Under the pieces are notes generated by a model. The model made no database searches and had not been told where the DNA came from. It worked only from the letters and a program-made list of their open reading frames with translations. A DNA stretch of 24,413 nt, taken from assembly GCA_023647555.1 (NCBI GenBank), contig JALRLY010000216.1, positions 1 through 24,413 of the forward strand, read 5' to 3'. The stretch is from Pancytospora philotis. Its lineage: Eukaryota; Microsporidia. Positions 8,496 to 17,270 of the stretch are shown in pieces; position 1 is the first letter of the stretch, and the number at the start of each line of letters is the position of its first letter. The translations under genes and the position numbers were made by a program.

Positions 8496-9947
8496 ATGCT
8501 ATCGCGATTTATTTGGGTGCTGCTTTCGGCGCGCAGCAGCCTTATAAAAATCGGAAATGTCGATGCTATAAGCGGACACGCGCTAGCCGACTATGCCGCT
8601 TTTGGCCTGCCCAAAATCGCGGACCTTAACGCGCTCGAACAACGAACACTCGATACGCTGTGCAAATCCTGCATGGCGTGCGTCTGTCCGGAACTTCCAC
8701 AAGCGCTCATCGATAGGTCGGCATTCCGGGTTGATACCAACGGCAGGGCGCGTTGCGTCGTTTTCTCTGTGCTTTGCGAAGAAAGCCTGCAAAGAATCCT
8801 CGGAAAGCTACTGGACGACACTGGATTTGCGAGCCACTGCCTACTGGCAAAGCTCTTCAACAAGATCTACATCGGGGGCTTACAAAGCGCAACGCATAAC
8901 GGCGGCAATCTCAGTGGCCAGTTCAACGGGGCTATCGAGAGGTGCTGGGCGAAGCTTGAGCCGGTCGTGAGTTATATAAGCACGCGCGTGCGCGCCACGG
9001 TTAAGATGGACTTCCGCGATTATGTGGCGCGGAACGGCAACCGAGATACCGGCTTCGATCTTGGGGTCTTGGGTGCCATGAAGCAGGCCTCCGAGCGCAA
9101 AGGAGTGCATCCGGAGATCTCGAAGCAGATAGAGTTATGGCTCGCAGGCGAGTGTGTAAGCGAAGAGCTAGTTTCGCGCATTAGCGAAGTTGTACGAGTA
9201 ATCATGCATTCTGATGTTCTAACAACCGCAAGAGTGGTCAGTTACAGAGCCTATTTCACTGAACTGGTGGCTTGCAGCCCGCACCAAGAATTGCTGCAAC
9301 TGCTCGAAGCCTTCCACAACTCTCGATCCATCCAGATTTATATGACGAATATTCTGAAAAACGATGGCTACCGCAGAATCTGCCCGGAATTTGTCTTAAA
9401 CTATCTGAACTGGTTGAAGGAGCTTGGTGGCGATACCGAACAAGTACTTAATTTAACGTGGAGGCGGTATCTGAAGGACGGGTATGCGCTCTCCCACGTG
9501 CTGCAGCTCTGCGAAAATCCTGGATCTTTCTTGGAAGAAGTACCGCAACCGCTGCTCTACGACTCTGTCAGACATCTGCACGCAGTGGCGGATGATATAC
9601 CGCGTAGAGACGCAGCTTTGAGCATAATCATGAAGAGCCTAAGTTTTCACGCCTTCACGCGTATTATCGCCAAAGCTGAACGGGGCGGATATCAGGCCCT
9701 CATGCGTTTTATGCTTGGATACCTTGACGATGGCGCCAAAGCCACTTATCTTGCTGGCGCCAAAGCCACTTATCTTGCTGGCGCCAGGAATCTGAAAAGA
9801 TCTAATGGTAAAGCCATATCCCCAAAGTTCATAGAAATGCACCGCGATATTGAGAAGGAACTGAGGCTTTATTGGGAGTCTAAGCAACACCAAGACCGTT
9901 TATCGCGCGGCTTGAAGCGCGCCTGTTGGGAGGGAGTATTTATTTAA
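8496..9947 (+). CDS. Array gene 5 (subgroup B), 483 aa, with internal 24-base duplication and altered tail
   Basis: Starts MLSRFIWVLLSARSSL (signal-peptide-like), then LADYAAFGLPK, LNALEQRTLDTL, CPELPQ, RARCVVFSVL, TGFASH, MDFRDYVARNG, FDLGVLGAM, HPEISKQIELWL, CSPHQELL, FVLNYLNWLK, WRRYLKDGY, IPRRDAA, FMLGYLDDG. The start at 8496 is set by the cassette and by alignment to siblings. Two changes set it apart. A perfect 24-base tandem duplication (9731-9778) repeats eight residues (GAKATYLA). The last residues (RGLKRACWEGVFI) do not resemble the sibling ends, and the DNA under them resembles the 3' untranslated DNA of gene 6, as if the ancestral stop was lost. Both changes keep the frame, so the gene looks expressed or recently so. 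Confidence 0.88.
   Translation: MLSRFIWVLLSARSSLIKIGNVDAISGHALADYAAFGLPKIADLNALEQRTLDTLCKSCMACVCPELPQALIDRSAFRVDTNGRARCVVFSVLCEESLQRILGKLLDDTGFASHCLLAKLFNKIYIGGLQSATHNGGNLSGQFNGAIERCWAKLEPVVSYISTRVRATVKMDFRDYVARNGNRDTGFDLGVLGAMKQASERKGVHPEISKQIELWLAGECVSEELVSRISEVVRVIMHSDVLTTARVVSYRAYFTELVACSPHQELLQLLEAFHNSRSIQIYMTNILKNDGYRRICPEFVLNYLNWLKELGGDTEQVLNLTWRRYLKDGYALSHVLQLCENPGSFLEEVPQPLLYDSVRHLHAVADDIPRRDAALSIIMKSLSFHAFTRIIAKAERGGYQALMRFMLGYLDDGAKATYLAGAKATYLAGARNLKRSNGKAISPKFIEMHRDIEKELRLYWESKQHQDRLSRGLKRACWEGVFI
9731..9785 (+). repeat. 24-base perfect tandem duplication inside array gene 5
   Basis: TGGCGCCAAAGCCACTTATC plus TTGC occurs twice in a row (9731-9754, 9755-9778), with seven further bases of the unit at 9779-9785. 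It adds eight residues without breaking the frame. No other copy in the array has it. Confidence 0.95.
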
Positions 9948-10301
9948 ACTCATTGCGATTGATGCAAACCTGTGTACTTTTACTATCATAAAATCTATCA
10001 TCGAACACAATAGCAGTATCAGCTGCGCCTCATTTTATGGTTGTTATCTAGTATTAGTAGTACGGCTCGATGGGAAGTTCACTACATCTGTCTTAAGCCC
10101 CTCCAGTGGATATCCATATTTCATAATAAACCCACTTTCTTCTTTCGCGCTAGCATCATCGAGTTTTCATTAAGCGTCGAGTTTATTGCTATATTATTAA
10201 GCACTCTGCATATTGCAAGACATCTTCGACCTCCAGCTAATCCCGCGCATTATCAGGTCCGACGGAAAATTTTGATTCGATCGGAAATTCACGTTCCCCG
10301 G
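9948..10301 (+). other. Spacer between array genes 5 and 6
   Basis: 354 bases with no recognisable gene. AATAAACCCACT at 10125-10136 is a variant of the conserved spacer block. The upstream frame of the next gene is open back to 10041 by chance. Confidence 0.55.
10266..10301 (+). promoter_or_regulatory. AAAATTTT plus CCCC promoter cassette, second box degenerate
   Basis: AAAATTTT (10266-10273), a degenerate second box GGAAATTC (10283-10290) and CCCC (10296-10299) precede ATG 10302. Confidence 0.65.
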
Positions 10302-11623
10302 ATGCTAGCGGGATTTGTCTGGGTGCTGCCCTTGGTGTGCAGCAACCTTACGAAAAGCAGAACTGCTGGCATTGCAGGCGAACACGTGCTAGACGATTAT
10401 GCCACCTTCGGCTTGCTGGGAGCCAGGAAGCTCAGTGCGCTTGAAGGGCACACGCTCGATGCGCTGCGCAAATGTTGCATGGCGCGCGACTGCCCGGAAA
10501 TTCCACAATCACTCGTCGACGCGTCTGCGTTTTGGGTCGCTGCCAACGACAAGGCGCGCAGCGTGATAATATCGCTGCTCTGCAAAGAAAACGCTTTGGT
10601 GTCGCTCGCACGGCTACTGGGCGACACTGGATTTGCAAGCCACTGGCTGCTGTTAAAGCTCTTTCATGAGGACTACATTGAGAGCCTCCAAAGCGAGGTG
10701 CCTTTAGGCACCGCTATCAATTACCAGTTCAACCGGGCGATCGAGAAGCACCGGATGAGGNNNNNNNNNNNNNNNNNNNNNNNNNNNNNNNNNNNNNNNN
10801 NNNNNNNNNNCAGGTTCGGAGCCATTTTTACATACTCCCCGAGATTTCGAAGCAGATTGAGCTGTGGATCGCGCGCGAGAGCATGAGCGCGGAGCTGGTG
10901 TCCAGAATCTCTGAGCTCCTACGCGTAATTCTGCATTCAAATATGTTATCGCTCTCGGGGTCCACCGAATACAGGGCGTACATAACTAGATTGGTTGCTT
11001 GCAGCCCCCACAAAGAACTACTAGCGCTTCTTAATGCCGTTCACAATCCCAGGGCTGTCCAGTCCCATATCACGAATATTTTGAAGAAAGATGGCTGCCG
11101 CAGCATCCGCCCGGAATTTATTCTGCGCTATCTGAGATGGTTGAAGGAGTTTGTCAGTTTGTCCAAGCCAGGAATAGGATTTACCTGGAAGCGGTATTTG
11201 AAGGACGGGTATGCATTATCCTATGCGCTGCAGGTGTGCGAAACACCCCAATCTTTCTTGGCCGAAGTGCCGCATATGTGGTTATTCAACATTGTCACAC
11301 GTATGAGCAAAGAAACAGCTGATATACCGCGTAGGGACGATGCTATGCGTGTAGTAATGAAGAGCCTAAGCTGCTACACATTTTCACGAGTTCTCACTAA
11401 ATCTGAATTGGGCAAGCACCGTGCGCTCATGCGCTTCATGCTCGGGTACCTCGACGATGAAGCCAGAATTGCCTACCTTGCAAGCGCCAAATTTCTGAAA
11501 AGCTACAACGGTAAGAGTAGACACAAAAAATTCGTAGACGTGTACCGCGATATTGAGGAGGAATTGAATTCTCACATAAGCACAGCCCGCAACACCCTGG
11601 CTATTACATCCGCTGTTCAGTAA
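10302..11623 (+). CDS. Array gene 6 (subgroup B), interrupted by an assembly gap
   Basis: Signal-peptide-like start MLAGFVWVLPLVCSNL, then DDYATFGLLG, LSALEGHTLDAL, CPEIPQ, KARSVIISLL, TGFASH, up to RAIEKHRMR before the run of N. After the gap it resumes at ILPEISKQIELWI and continues through CSPHKELL, FILRYLRWLK, WKRYLKDGY, IPRRDDA, FMLGYLDDE and VYRDIE to SAVQ. The two halves are in different frames across 50 N. Alignment with genes 3 and 4 shows 43 codons missing (129 bases), which restores one frame and a length of 466 aa, matching siblings. I therefore treat it as one intact gene, not a pseudogene. Confidence 0.85.
10761..10810. other. Assembly gap, 50 N
   Basis: A run of exactly 50 N inside array gene 6. 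Sibling alignment implies about 129 real bases, so the length is a placeholder or underestimate. Near-identical tandem copies are a common cause of such collapses. Confidence 0.98.
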
Positions 11624-11961
11624 TGACTTTTTACAGAGGGTATTCATTCATAATTTTGCAGCTAATGCAGACTTCTTTGCTTTTTATCAGCATCGAGTCT
11701 CTTATGCAATAAAAAATGGAACGTTGTAGCATGCTCTACTTTTTCATAAGTTTGATTTGAATAAATAACCCCTCATACGGCTGAAAACTCGCATTCATTT
11801 CTTAGTTTTAGTGTGCTCCACCGCATCTCTAGGCATCTAGCCCGTTGCTTTATCAAATATCTACTTTGAATGATGCCAGGCATGACCAACCCCAGCTATG
11901 GCGTGCACAGCACAATGTTCGGTGTAAAATTTTTAATTTGATTAAAATTTTCTTTCCCCAG
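11624..11961 (+). other. Spacer between array genes 6 and 7
   Basis: 338 bases, no gene seen. It has AATAAATAACCCCT at 11760-11773, 202 bases before the next ATG, the same distance as the block ahead of gene 4. The later part (GCATCTCTAGGCATCTAG) is shared in diverged form with the spacers of genes 8 and 9. Confidence 0.6.
11926..11961 (+). promoter_or_regulatory. Double AAAATTTT plus CCCC promoter cassette
   Basis: AAAATTTTT (11926-11934), AAAATTTT (11944-11951) and CCCC (11956-11959), then AG and ATG 11962. Confidence 0.7.
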
Positions 11962-13359
11962 ATGTTGCAGCATTTTGTCTGTATACTGCCTCTGTTACAC
12001 TGCACCCCTGCAAGTCGTGGGGTAGCAGATATTATAAACGGGCACGCTCTGGCCGATTACGCCACCTTCGGCGCACAAGAAATCATGACGCTGAGTGCGT
12101 TAGAAGGGCAAACACTCGATGCGCTGCGCACATTCTGTATGGCGAGCGACAATCCTGAAGTTCCAGAGACGATCGCCAGCGCGTCTGCACGGTGGGTCGC
12201 CCCTCGCGACAAGGCGCGCTGCGTCGTGCTATCCGTGCTCTCCAGAGAGGACCCTTTGGCGTTGCTCAGCCAGCTGATGGCCCGCACTGGATTTGCGAGC
12301 CACTGGTTGCTTGGAAAGATTTTTCATGAGGACTTCGTCAAAAGCCTCCGGAGCGAATCGCCGGTTGACACTGCGATCGATGACCAGTTCGACAAGGCTA
12401 TCGAGAAGCACATGGCGAAGCTCGGGCCGGTCGGGAAATACATAAGTGAATGTGCACTTACTGCCACCAAGATGGACTTCGGTGATTACGTGGCGCAAAA
12501 TGGCGACCGTGACACTGGCTTCGACTTTGGCGTTTTGGGAGTCAGAATGCTGGCATACAAGTGCGACGAGGTATTTGCGGAGTTTCCTAAGCAGATCGAG
12601 CTATGGCTCGCGGGCGAGAGCATAAACGAAAAACTACTGGCCACCGCTTGTGAGTTTACACGGGTAATTCTGCATTCAGATCTGCCGTTTCCAAATGGCA
12701 TAAAGTACTACAAAGCGTATATAGCGGAGTCAGTGGCGTGTAGGCCGCAAAATGAGTTACTGAGGCTGTTTGATGCTTTTCACGATGCTGGCGCGGTCCA
12801 GACTTGCATCACAAAAATTCTTAATGACTCTGGCTACCGCCGAATCAGCCCGGATTTCTTCTTGAACTATGTGAAGTGGTTAAAAACAGCCTCCAGTTCG
12901 TCTTCATCATCAATTAGCACTGCGTGGCAGCGCTACATTGAGGACGGGTATGCGTTGTCTCATGCGTTGCAGACATGCAAAGATCCACAGTCTTTCGTGG
13001 AAGACGTCCCACGCTTGCTGCTTCACGACTCCCTCGTGCGCTTACACGCAGAAACGGACAATATACCGCGTAGAGATGAGGCCGCGGGTGCAATCGTAAA
13101 GAACCTAGACTACTATACGTTTACGCGAATCCTCATTAAAGCTAAGCCAGGCGCGCATCGCCCCCTTATGCATTTCGTGCTCAACTATCTCGACGATGGC
13201 GCTAAAGCGACTTATTTTGCTGCCACAAAGCATGTTAAAGGCGACAAGAGTAAAAATAGAACCAAAAAGTACACGACCGTGTTTCGTGATATTGAGCAAG
13301 AATTGAGGCCTTATGCGAGTGGCACCTGGGACTTCTCGAGTGTTCCTCGTGCAGTTTAA
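11962..13359 (+). CDS. Array gene 7 (subgroup C), secreted helical family, 465 aa
   Basis: First copy with subgroup C signatures: LSALEGQTLDAL, NPEVPE in place of CPELPQ, SASARWVAPRDKARCVVLSVL and a PRAV end. Signal-peptide-like start MLQHFVCILPLLHCTPAS. Other landmarks are TGFASH, DFGDYVAQNGDRDTGFDFGVLG, FPKQIELWLAGES, FFLNYVKWLK, WQRYIEDGY, IPRRDEA and VLNYLDDG. A homopolymeric serine run (seven Ser, around residues 312-318) lies in the variable loop just before WQRY, where siblings have only two or three Ser; the codons are mixed TCx/AGx. The ATG at 11962 is favoured over any upstream in-frame codon because the promoter cassette ends there and all siblings begin there. Confidence 0.9.
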   Translation: MLQHFVCILPLLHCTPASRGVADIINGHALADYATFGAQEIMTLSALEGQTLDALRTFCMASDNPEVPETIASASARWVAPRDKARCVVLSVLSREDPLALLSQLMARTGFASHWLLGKIFHEDFVKSLRSESPVDTAIDDQFDKAIEKHMAKLGPVGKYISECALTATKMDFGDYVAQNGDRDTGFDFGVLGVRMLAYKCDEVFAEFPKQIELWLAGESINEKLLATACEFTRVILHSDLPFPNGIKYYKAYIAESVACRPQNELLRLFDAFHDAGAVQTCITKILNDSGYRRISPDFFLNYVKWLKTASSSSSSSISTAWQRYIEDGYALSHALQTCKDPQSFVEDVPRLLLHDSLVRLHAETDNIPRRDEAAGAIVKNLDYYTFTRILIKAKPGAHRPLMHFVLNYLDDGAKATYFAATKHVKGDKSKNRTKKYTTVFRDIEQELRPYASGTWDFSSVPRAV

Positions 13360-13690
13360 TGGCGAGCACCTACAGGGCATCCCTTCGAATTTTTCGCTCG
13401 GCCAATGCAGACCTGTGTGCTTTCTCAGCATCGAATCTATTATATCGTAAAAACTTGAAAATAAATCTCATTACGACAAGTTATATTTAGATGAATTCCT
13501 CTTGTGTACTAAAAAACCGCTTTTATCCCTTGGCGCTTGCATACTTCACGCATCTCTAGATATTTGGTATATCTTTTTGTCATAACAATATTCTGGATAG
13601 TACTGAGCATATTCAACTCCAAGCCATAGCACGCGCAGTGCCATGCCCGGTGGAAAAATTTTAATTTGATTTAAAATTTTCGTTCCCCGG
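13360..13690 (+). other. Spacer between array genes 7 and 8
   Basis: 331 bases. AATAAA at 13460-13465 lies about 100 bases after the stop. The sequence around CTGTGTGCTTTCTCAGCATC (13411 onward) recurs in diverged form after genes 8 and 9, showing that the 3' flank belongs to the duplicated unit. No gene seen. Confidence 0.55.
13654..13690 (+). promoter_or_regulatory. Double AAAATTTT plus CCCC promoter cassette
   Basis: AAAAATTTT (13654-13662), AAAATTTT (13673-13680) and CCCC (13685-13688), then GG and ATG 13691. This is the clearest two-box example. Confidence 0.7.
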
Positions 13691-15088
13691 ATGTTATCGG
13701 GTTTTGTTCAGATGCTGCTGTGGGCACACAACAGCGTTGCAAGCAGCAGGGCTGTACCTACCATGGATAAATGTGAACTAGCTGACTACGCCACCTTCGG
13801 TGCGCAAAAAGTCATGACGCTGAGCGCGCTGGAAGGGCAAACACTCGATACGCTGCGCGAATTTTGCATGGGGCGCGACAATCCTGAGGTTCCAGAGACG
13901 CTCTCGAACGCGTCTGCACGGTGGGTAACCCCCCGCGACAAGGCGCGCTGCGTCGTGCTATCCGTGCTCTCCAAAGAGGACCCTTTGGTGTTACTCAGCC
14001 AGCTGATGGCCTGCACTGGATTCGCAAGCCACTACTTGCTCGCAAAGATTTTTCGTGAGGACTTTGTCAAAAGCCTCCGGAGCAAAGCACACACGTGCAA
14101 TGAGCTTGATGTCCAGTTCGACAAGGCCATCGAGGAGCACATGGTAAAACTTGGGCCGGTAGAGGAATACATAAATGAATGTGTGCTTACCACGACTAGG
14201 ATGGACTTCGGTGATTATGTGGCGCAAAACGGCGACCGAGACACCGGCTTCGACTTCGGCGTTCTGGGTGCCAGGATGCTGGAATGCGAAAGCGGTAGTG
14301 CGTCCGCCGCGATTTCTAAGCAGATAGAGCTGTGGCTCGCTGGCGAGAGTGTAAATGAAAAACTACTGGCCACTGCCTGTGAGTTTACTCGAGTAGTACT
14401 CCATTCGGATGTTCTCGAACCCGCAGGGGTGACGGACTACCAAAGTTTCATAGCTCTGCTGGCGGCGCGCAGCCCACACAAAGAATTGCTGGCATTATTC
14501 AATGCTTTTCATGATTCTAGTGCTGCCCAGTCTCGCGTCACGGAGATTCTGAGCTATGATGGCCACTTTAGAGTACGCCCAGATTTTTTCTTGAACTATT
14601 TGAAGTGGCTCAAGAAGTTCGGGAATTCGCCTGCAACAGCCATTAGTTTTTCGTGGAGGCGATATTTGCGTGACAGGTATGCGTTATCCCACGTGCTGCA
14701 AACATGCGCCGATCCACGATTCTTCGTGAAAGAAGTGCCATATTTGTTGCTCCACGAATCTTTCACGCATTTGCACGCCGAAAAGGCTGATATCTCGCGC
14801 AGAGACGAGGCCGCGCATGTGATCATGGAGAGCCTAAGCTGCTTTACTTTCACGCGAGTTCTCGTCCAGGATAAAATGGGTAAGCACCATGCGCTCATGC
14901 GTTTCATGCTCGGAAACCTCTCGGATGATGCCAAAGCTACTTACCTTACAGATATTAAGTACATTAGAGTTAACAAACATGGCAATAGAGCTAAAAAATA
15001 TATGGATATATACCGCGATATTGAGGCGGAGCTGAAGTCTCACAAGAACAGTACTCTCAGCGCTGCGAGTGTTCCCCGTGCAGTTTAA
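13691..15088 (+). CDS. Array gene 8 (subgroup C), secreted helical family, 465 aa
   Basis: I used this copy to number the family. Signal-peptide-like region 1-20 (MLSGFVQMLLWAHNSVASS); LADYATFG 30-37; NPEVPE 64-69; CVVLSVL 87-93; TGFASH 109-114; DFGDYVAQNG 172-181; FDFGVLGA 187-194; ISKQIELWLAGES 208-220; SPHKELL 261-267; FFLNYLKWL 299-307; WRRYLRDRYALSHVLQ 322-337; FMLGNLSDD 405-413; YRDIE 441-445; PRAV 462-465. Hydrophobic spacing in 84-127, 258-300 and 368-420 suggests repeated helical hairpins of about 40 residues, HEAT-like in feel, but this is inference. No catalytic motif or transmembrane segment is visible beyond the N-terminus. Residues 349-374 are encoded by DNA identical to gene 9. 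Confidence 0.9.
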   Translation: MLSGFVQMLLWAHNSVASSRAVPTMDKCELADYATFGAQKVMTLSALEGQTLDTLREFCMGRDNPEVPETLSNASARWVTPRDKARCVVLSVLSKEDPLVLLSQLMACTGFASHYLLAKIFREDFVKSLRSKAHTCNELDVQFDKAIEEHMVKLGPVEEYINECVLTTTRMDFGDYVAQNGDRDTGFDFGVLGARMLECESGSASAAISKQIELWLAGESVNEKLLATACEFTRVVLHSDVLEPAGVTDYQSFIALLAARSPHKELLALFNAFHDSSAAQSRVTEILSYDGHFRVRPDFFLNYLKWLKKFGNSPATAISFSWRRYLRDRYALSHVLQTCADPRFFVKEVPYLLLHESFTHLHAEKADISRRDEAAHVIMESLSCFTFTRVLVQDKMGKHHALMRFMLGNLSDDAKATYLTDIKYIRVNKHGNRAKKYMDIYRDIEAELKSHKNSTLSAASVPRAV

Positions 15089-15499
15089 TGATGGCCTCTT
15101 ATAGAGGAAAGAAGTCCTTCATATTTCTCTTGCAGTGGGCGCAGGCCTGTGTGCTTCTCAATAGCATCGAATCAGTTATATAGTATAGATTTGCATAATT
15201 GTAAAATGCCCGCTTTCCATAAGCAATGTCGTCAGGTATTTAGGGAATATAAAATTACCCTATACCTTTACCATCCTATAGTCCCCTGAAATTAAATATA
15301 AAATACCATCGTAATATGTAAACTTTGAATGGAGACCTCTTGCATCTGAAACCCCCTTTTATCCTCTAGAACTTGCATCCTCCATCGCATCTCTGCGCAT
15401 CCGGCTTGTCGCTCCCTCGCGTGCCCAACTCCAAGCCTTCGTGCCCACGCGCATTGTCCAGTGGAAAAGTTCGCTTCGATTAAAATTTTCGTTCCCCGG
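15089..15499 (+). other. Spacer between array genes 8 and 9
   Basis: 411 bases, the longest spacer between array genes. The 5' part aligns with the 3' flanks of genes 7 and 9. CTTTTATCC followed by CTTGCAT and GCATCTCT (15355-15400) is shared with the spacer before gene 8. No RNA gene or extra ORF that I would support. Confidence 0.55.
15463..15499 (+). promoter_or_regulatory. AAAATTTT plus CCCC promoter cassette, first box degenerate
   Basis: GGAAAAGTTC (15463-15472) replaces the first box; AAAATTTT (15482-15489) and CCCC (15494-15497) precede ATG 15500. Confidence 0.65.
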
Positions 15500-16897
15500 A
15501 TGTTCTCGCGATTTGTCTGGATGCTGCCTTTGTTGCACTGCACCCCTACAAGTTGCGGAGCGGCAGGTATTATAAATGGGCATGCTCTGGCCGACTACGC
15601 CACCTTCGGTGCGCTGGAAGCCACGACTCTTAGCGCGCTGGAAGGGCAAACGCTCGATACGCTGCGCCCATTCTGCATGGTGCGCGACAACCCTGAAGTT
15701 CCAAAGACGATCGCCAGCGCGTCCGCGCGTTGGGTAGCCCCCCGCGACAAGGCGCGCTGCGTCGTGCTCTCTGTGCTCTGCGGAGAAGATCCGTCAGCGT
15801 TGCTCAGCCAGCTGATGGCCCGCACTGGCTTCGCAAGCCATTGCTTGCTGGCAAAGATTTTTCATGAGGACTTCGTCGAAAACCTCCGGAGCGAAGCGCA
15901 AACTGACACCGCGATGGATGACCAGTTCGACAAGGCCATCGAGAAGCGCATAGTGAAACTCGGGCCGGTCGGGGAATACATAACTGGATACGTGCTTACT
16001 GCGACTAGGGTGGACTTTGGCAATTATGTGGCGCAAAACGGCGGCCGAGATACTGGCTTCGACTTCGGCGTTTTGGGAGCCAGAATGCTGGCATACAAGT
16101 GCGTTGGCATGGTTGCAAAGTTTTCAAAGCAGATCGAGCTTTGGCTCGCGGGCGCGAGCGTAAGCGAAAAGCACTTATCCATCGCTTGTGAATTTACACA
16201 AGTAGTTCTGCATTCTGGTACCTTCGTACCCACATGGGCACGAGCCTACAAAACCTCTGTAGCAGAGTTGGTGGCGCGCAGCCCTCAAAATGAATTGCTG
16301 GCATTATTCAATGCTTTTCATGATTCTAGTTCCGTGCAGACTCGCGTTACGGGCATCCTGAAAAATGCCGGCTACTGTCGAATCCACCCGGTTTTCTTCC
16401 TGAACTATTTGAAGTGGTTGCACGAGTTCAGCAACGGTCCTAAGTCAGCAACTAGTGTTGCTTGGAAGCGCTACTTGGAGGACAGGTATGCGTTATCCCA
16501 CGTGCTACAAACATGTGCAGATCCGCGATCCTTCATGGAAGAGGTGCCATATTTGTTGCTCCACGAATCTTTCACGCATTTGCACGCCGAAAAGGCTGAT
16601 ATCTCGCGCAGAGACGAGGCTGCGCGTGTGATTATGAAGAGCCTAAGCTGCTTTACTTTTACGCGCGTTCTCGTCCAGGATAAATTGGGTAAGCACCATG
16701 CGCTTATGCGTTTCATGCTCGGAAACCTCGACGATGATGCCAAAGGTACGTACCTTGCAGATGTCATGCATTTGAAAGTCGACAGAAATGGGAATAGATC
16801 TAAAAAATATATGGATATATACCGCGATGTTGAGGCGGAGCTGGTGTCTCACATGAGCGTTAACCTCAGCGCCGAGAATGTTCCCCGTGCGGTTTAA
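15500..16897 (+). CDS. Array gene 9 (subgroup C), secreted helical family, 465 aa
   Basis: Signal-peptide-like start MFSRFVWMLPLLHCTPTS, very close to gene 7 in its first 30 residues (shared LLHCTP and IINGHALADYATFG). Then LSALEGQTLDTL, NPEVPK, SASARWVAPRDKARCVVLSVL, TGFASH, DFGNYVAQNG, FDFGVLGAR, FSKQIELWLAGAS, FFLNYLKWL, WKRYLEDRYALSHVLQ, ISRRDEA, FMLGNLDDD, YRDVE and PRAV. The N-terminal half is thus closest to gene 7 while the region from EVPYLLL on is nearly identical to gene 8, which suggests conversion between copies. The start is set by the cassette; the in-frame GTG at 15461 is inside the promoter. Confidence 0.9.
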   Translation: MFSRFVWMLPLLHCTPTSCGAAGIINGHALADYATFGALEATTLSALEGQTLDTLRPFCMVRDNPEVPKTIASASARWVAPRDKARCVVLSVLCGEDPSALLSQLMARTGFASHCLLAKIFHEDFVENLRSEAQTDTAMDDQFDKAIEKRIVKLGPVGEYITGYVLTATRVDFGNYVAQNGGRDTGFDFGVLGARMLAYKCVGMVAKFSKQIELWLAGASVSEKHLSIACEFTQVVLHSGTFVPTWARAYKTSVAELVARSPQNELLALFNAFHDSSSVQTRVTGILKNAGYCRIHPVFFLNYLKWLHEFSNGPKSATSVAWKRYLEDRYALSHVLQTCADPRSFMEEVPYLLLHESFTHLHAEKADISRRDEAARVIMKSLSCFTFTRVLVQDKLGKHHALMRFMLGNLDDDAKGTYLADVMHLKVDRNGNRSKKYMDIYRDVEAELVSHMSVNLSAENVPRAV

Positions 16898-17270
16898 TGG
16901 TAAACATCTACAGAGAGGATGCATCCATATTTCTCTCGCAGCAGATGCAGGCCTATATGATTCTCATTAGCAATTAAACTATTATGTAGTAAGCATAATG
17001 GATAATAGTAAACTGCCCGCTTTTTATGAGCACTTTCGCTAGGATTCAAGAAATATAAATTTTACCCTGTTCCTTTGCTATCCGACAGTCCTTTGAACCC
17101 AAAAAATAAACATCATCACAACATGTTATCTTGAATGAATGTCTTCTTGCATCCAAATACACTTTTATCTCCAGGCACTTGTATTTTTCACATGCCCAAC
17201 TGCCAGCCGTAGCGCCCGGCGCACTGTCCGGTGGAAAAGTTCGATTCGATTAAAAATTTTCATTCCCTGA
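16898..17270 (+). other. Spacer between array genes 9 and 10
   Basis: 373 bases, homologous to the spacer before gene 9 through much of its length (for example CTTTTATC near 17162). AATAAA at 17104-17109 is too far from the stop (about 207 bases) to be a confident signal. No gene seen. Confidence 0.55.
17233..17270 (+). promoter_or_regulatory. AAAAATTTT plus CCC promoter cassette, subgroup B type
   Basis: GGAAAAGTTC (17233-17242), AAAAATTTT (17252-17260) and CCC (17265-17267) precede ATG 17271. The box-to-start segment equals that of gene 4 (CATTCCCTGAATGCT), not the CGTTCCCCGGATG form of genes 8 and 9. Confidence 0.7.

Noticed and set aside
10302..11623. Array gene 6 as a pseudogene with shifted frames
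   Set aside because: The shift coincides with the N run and disappears if the gap is 129 bases, as siblings predict.
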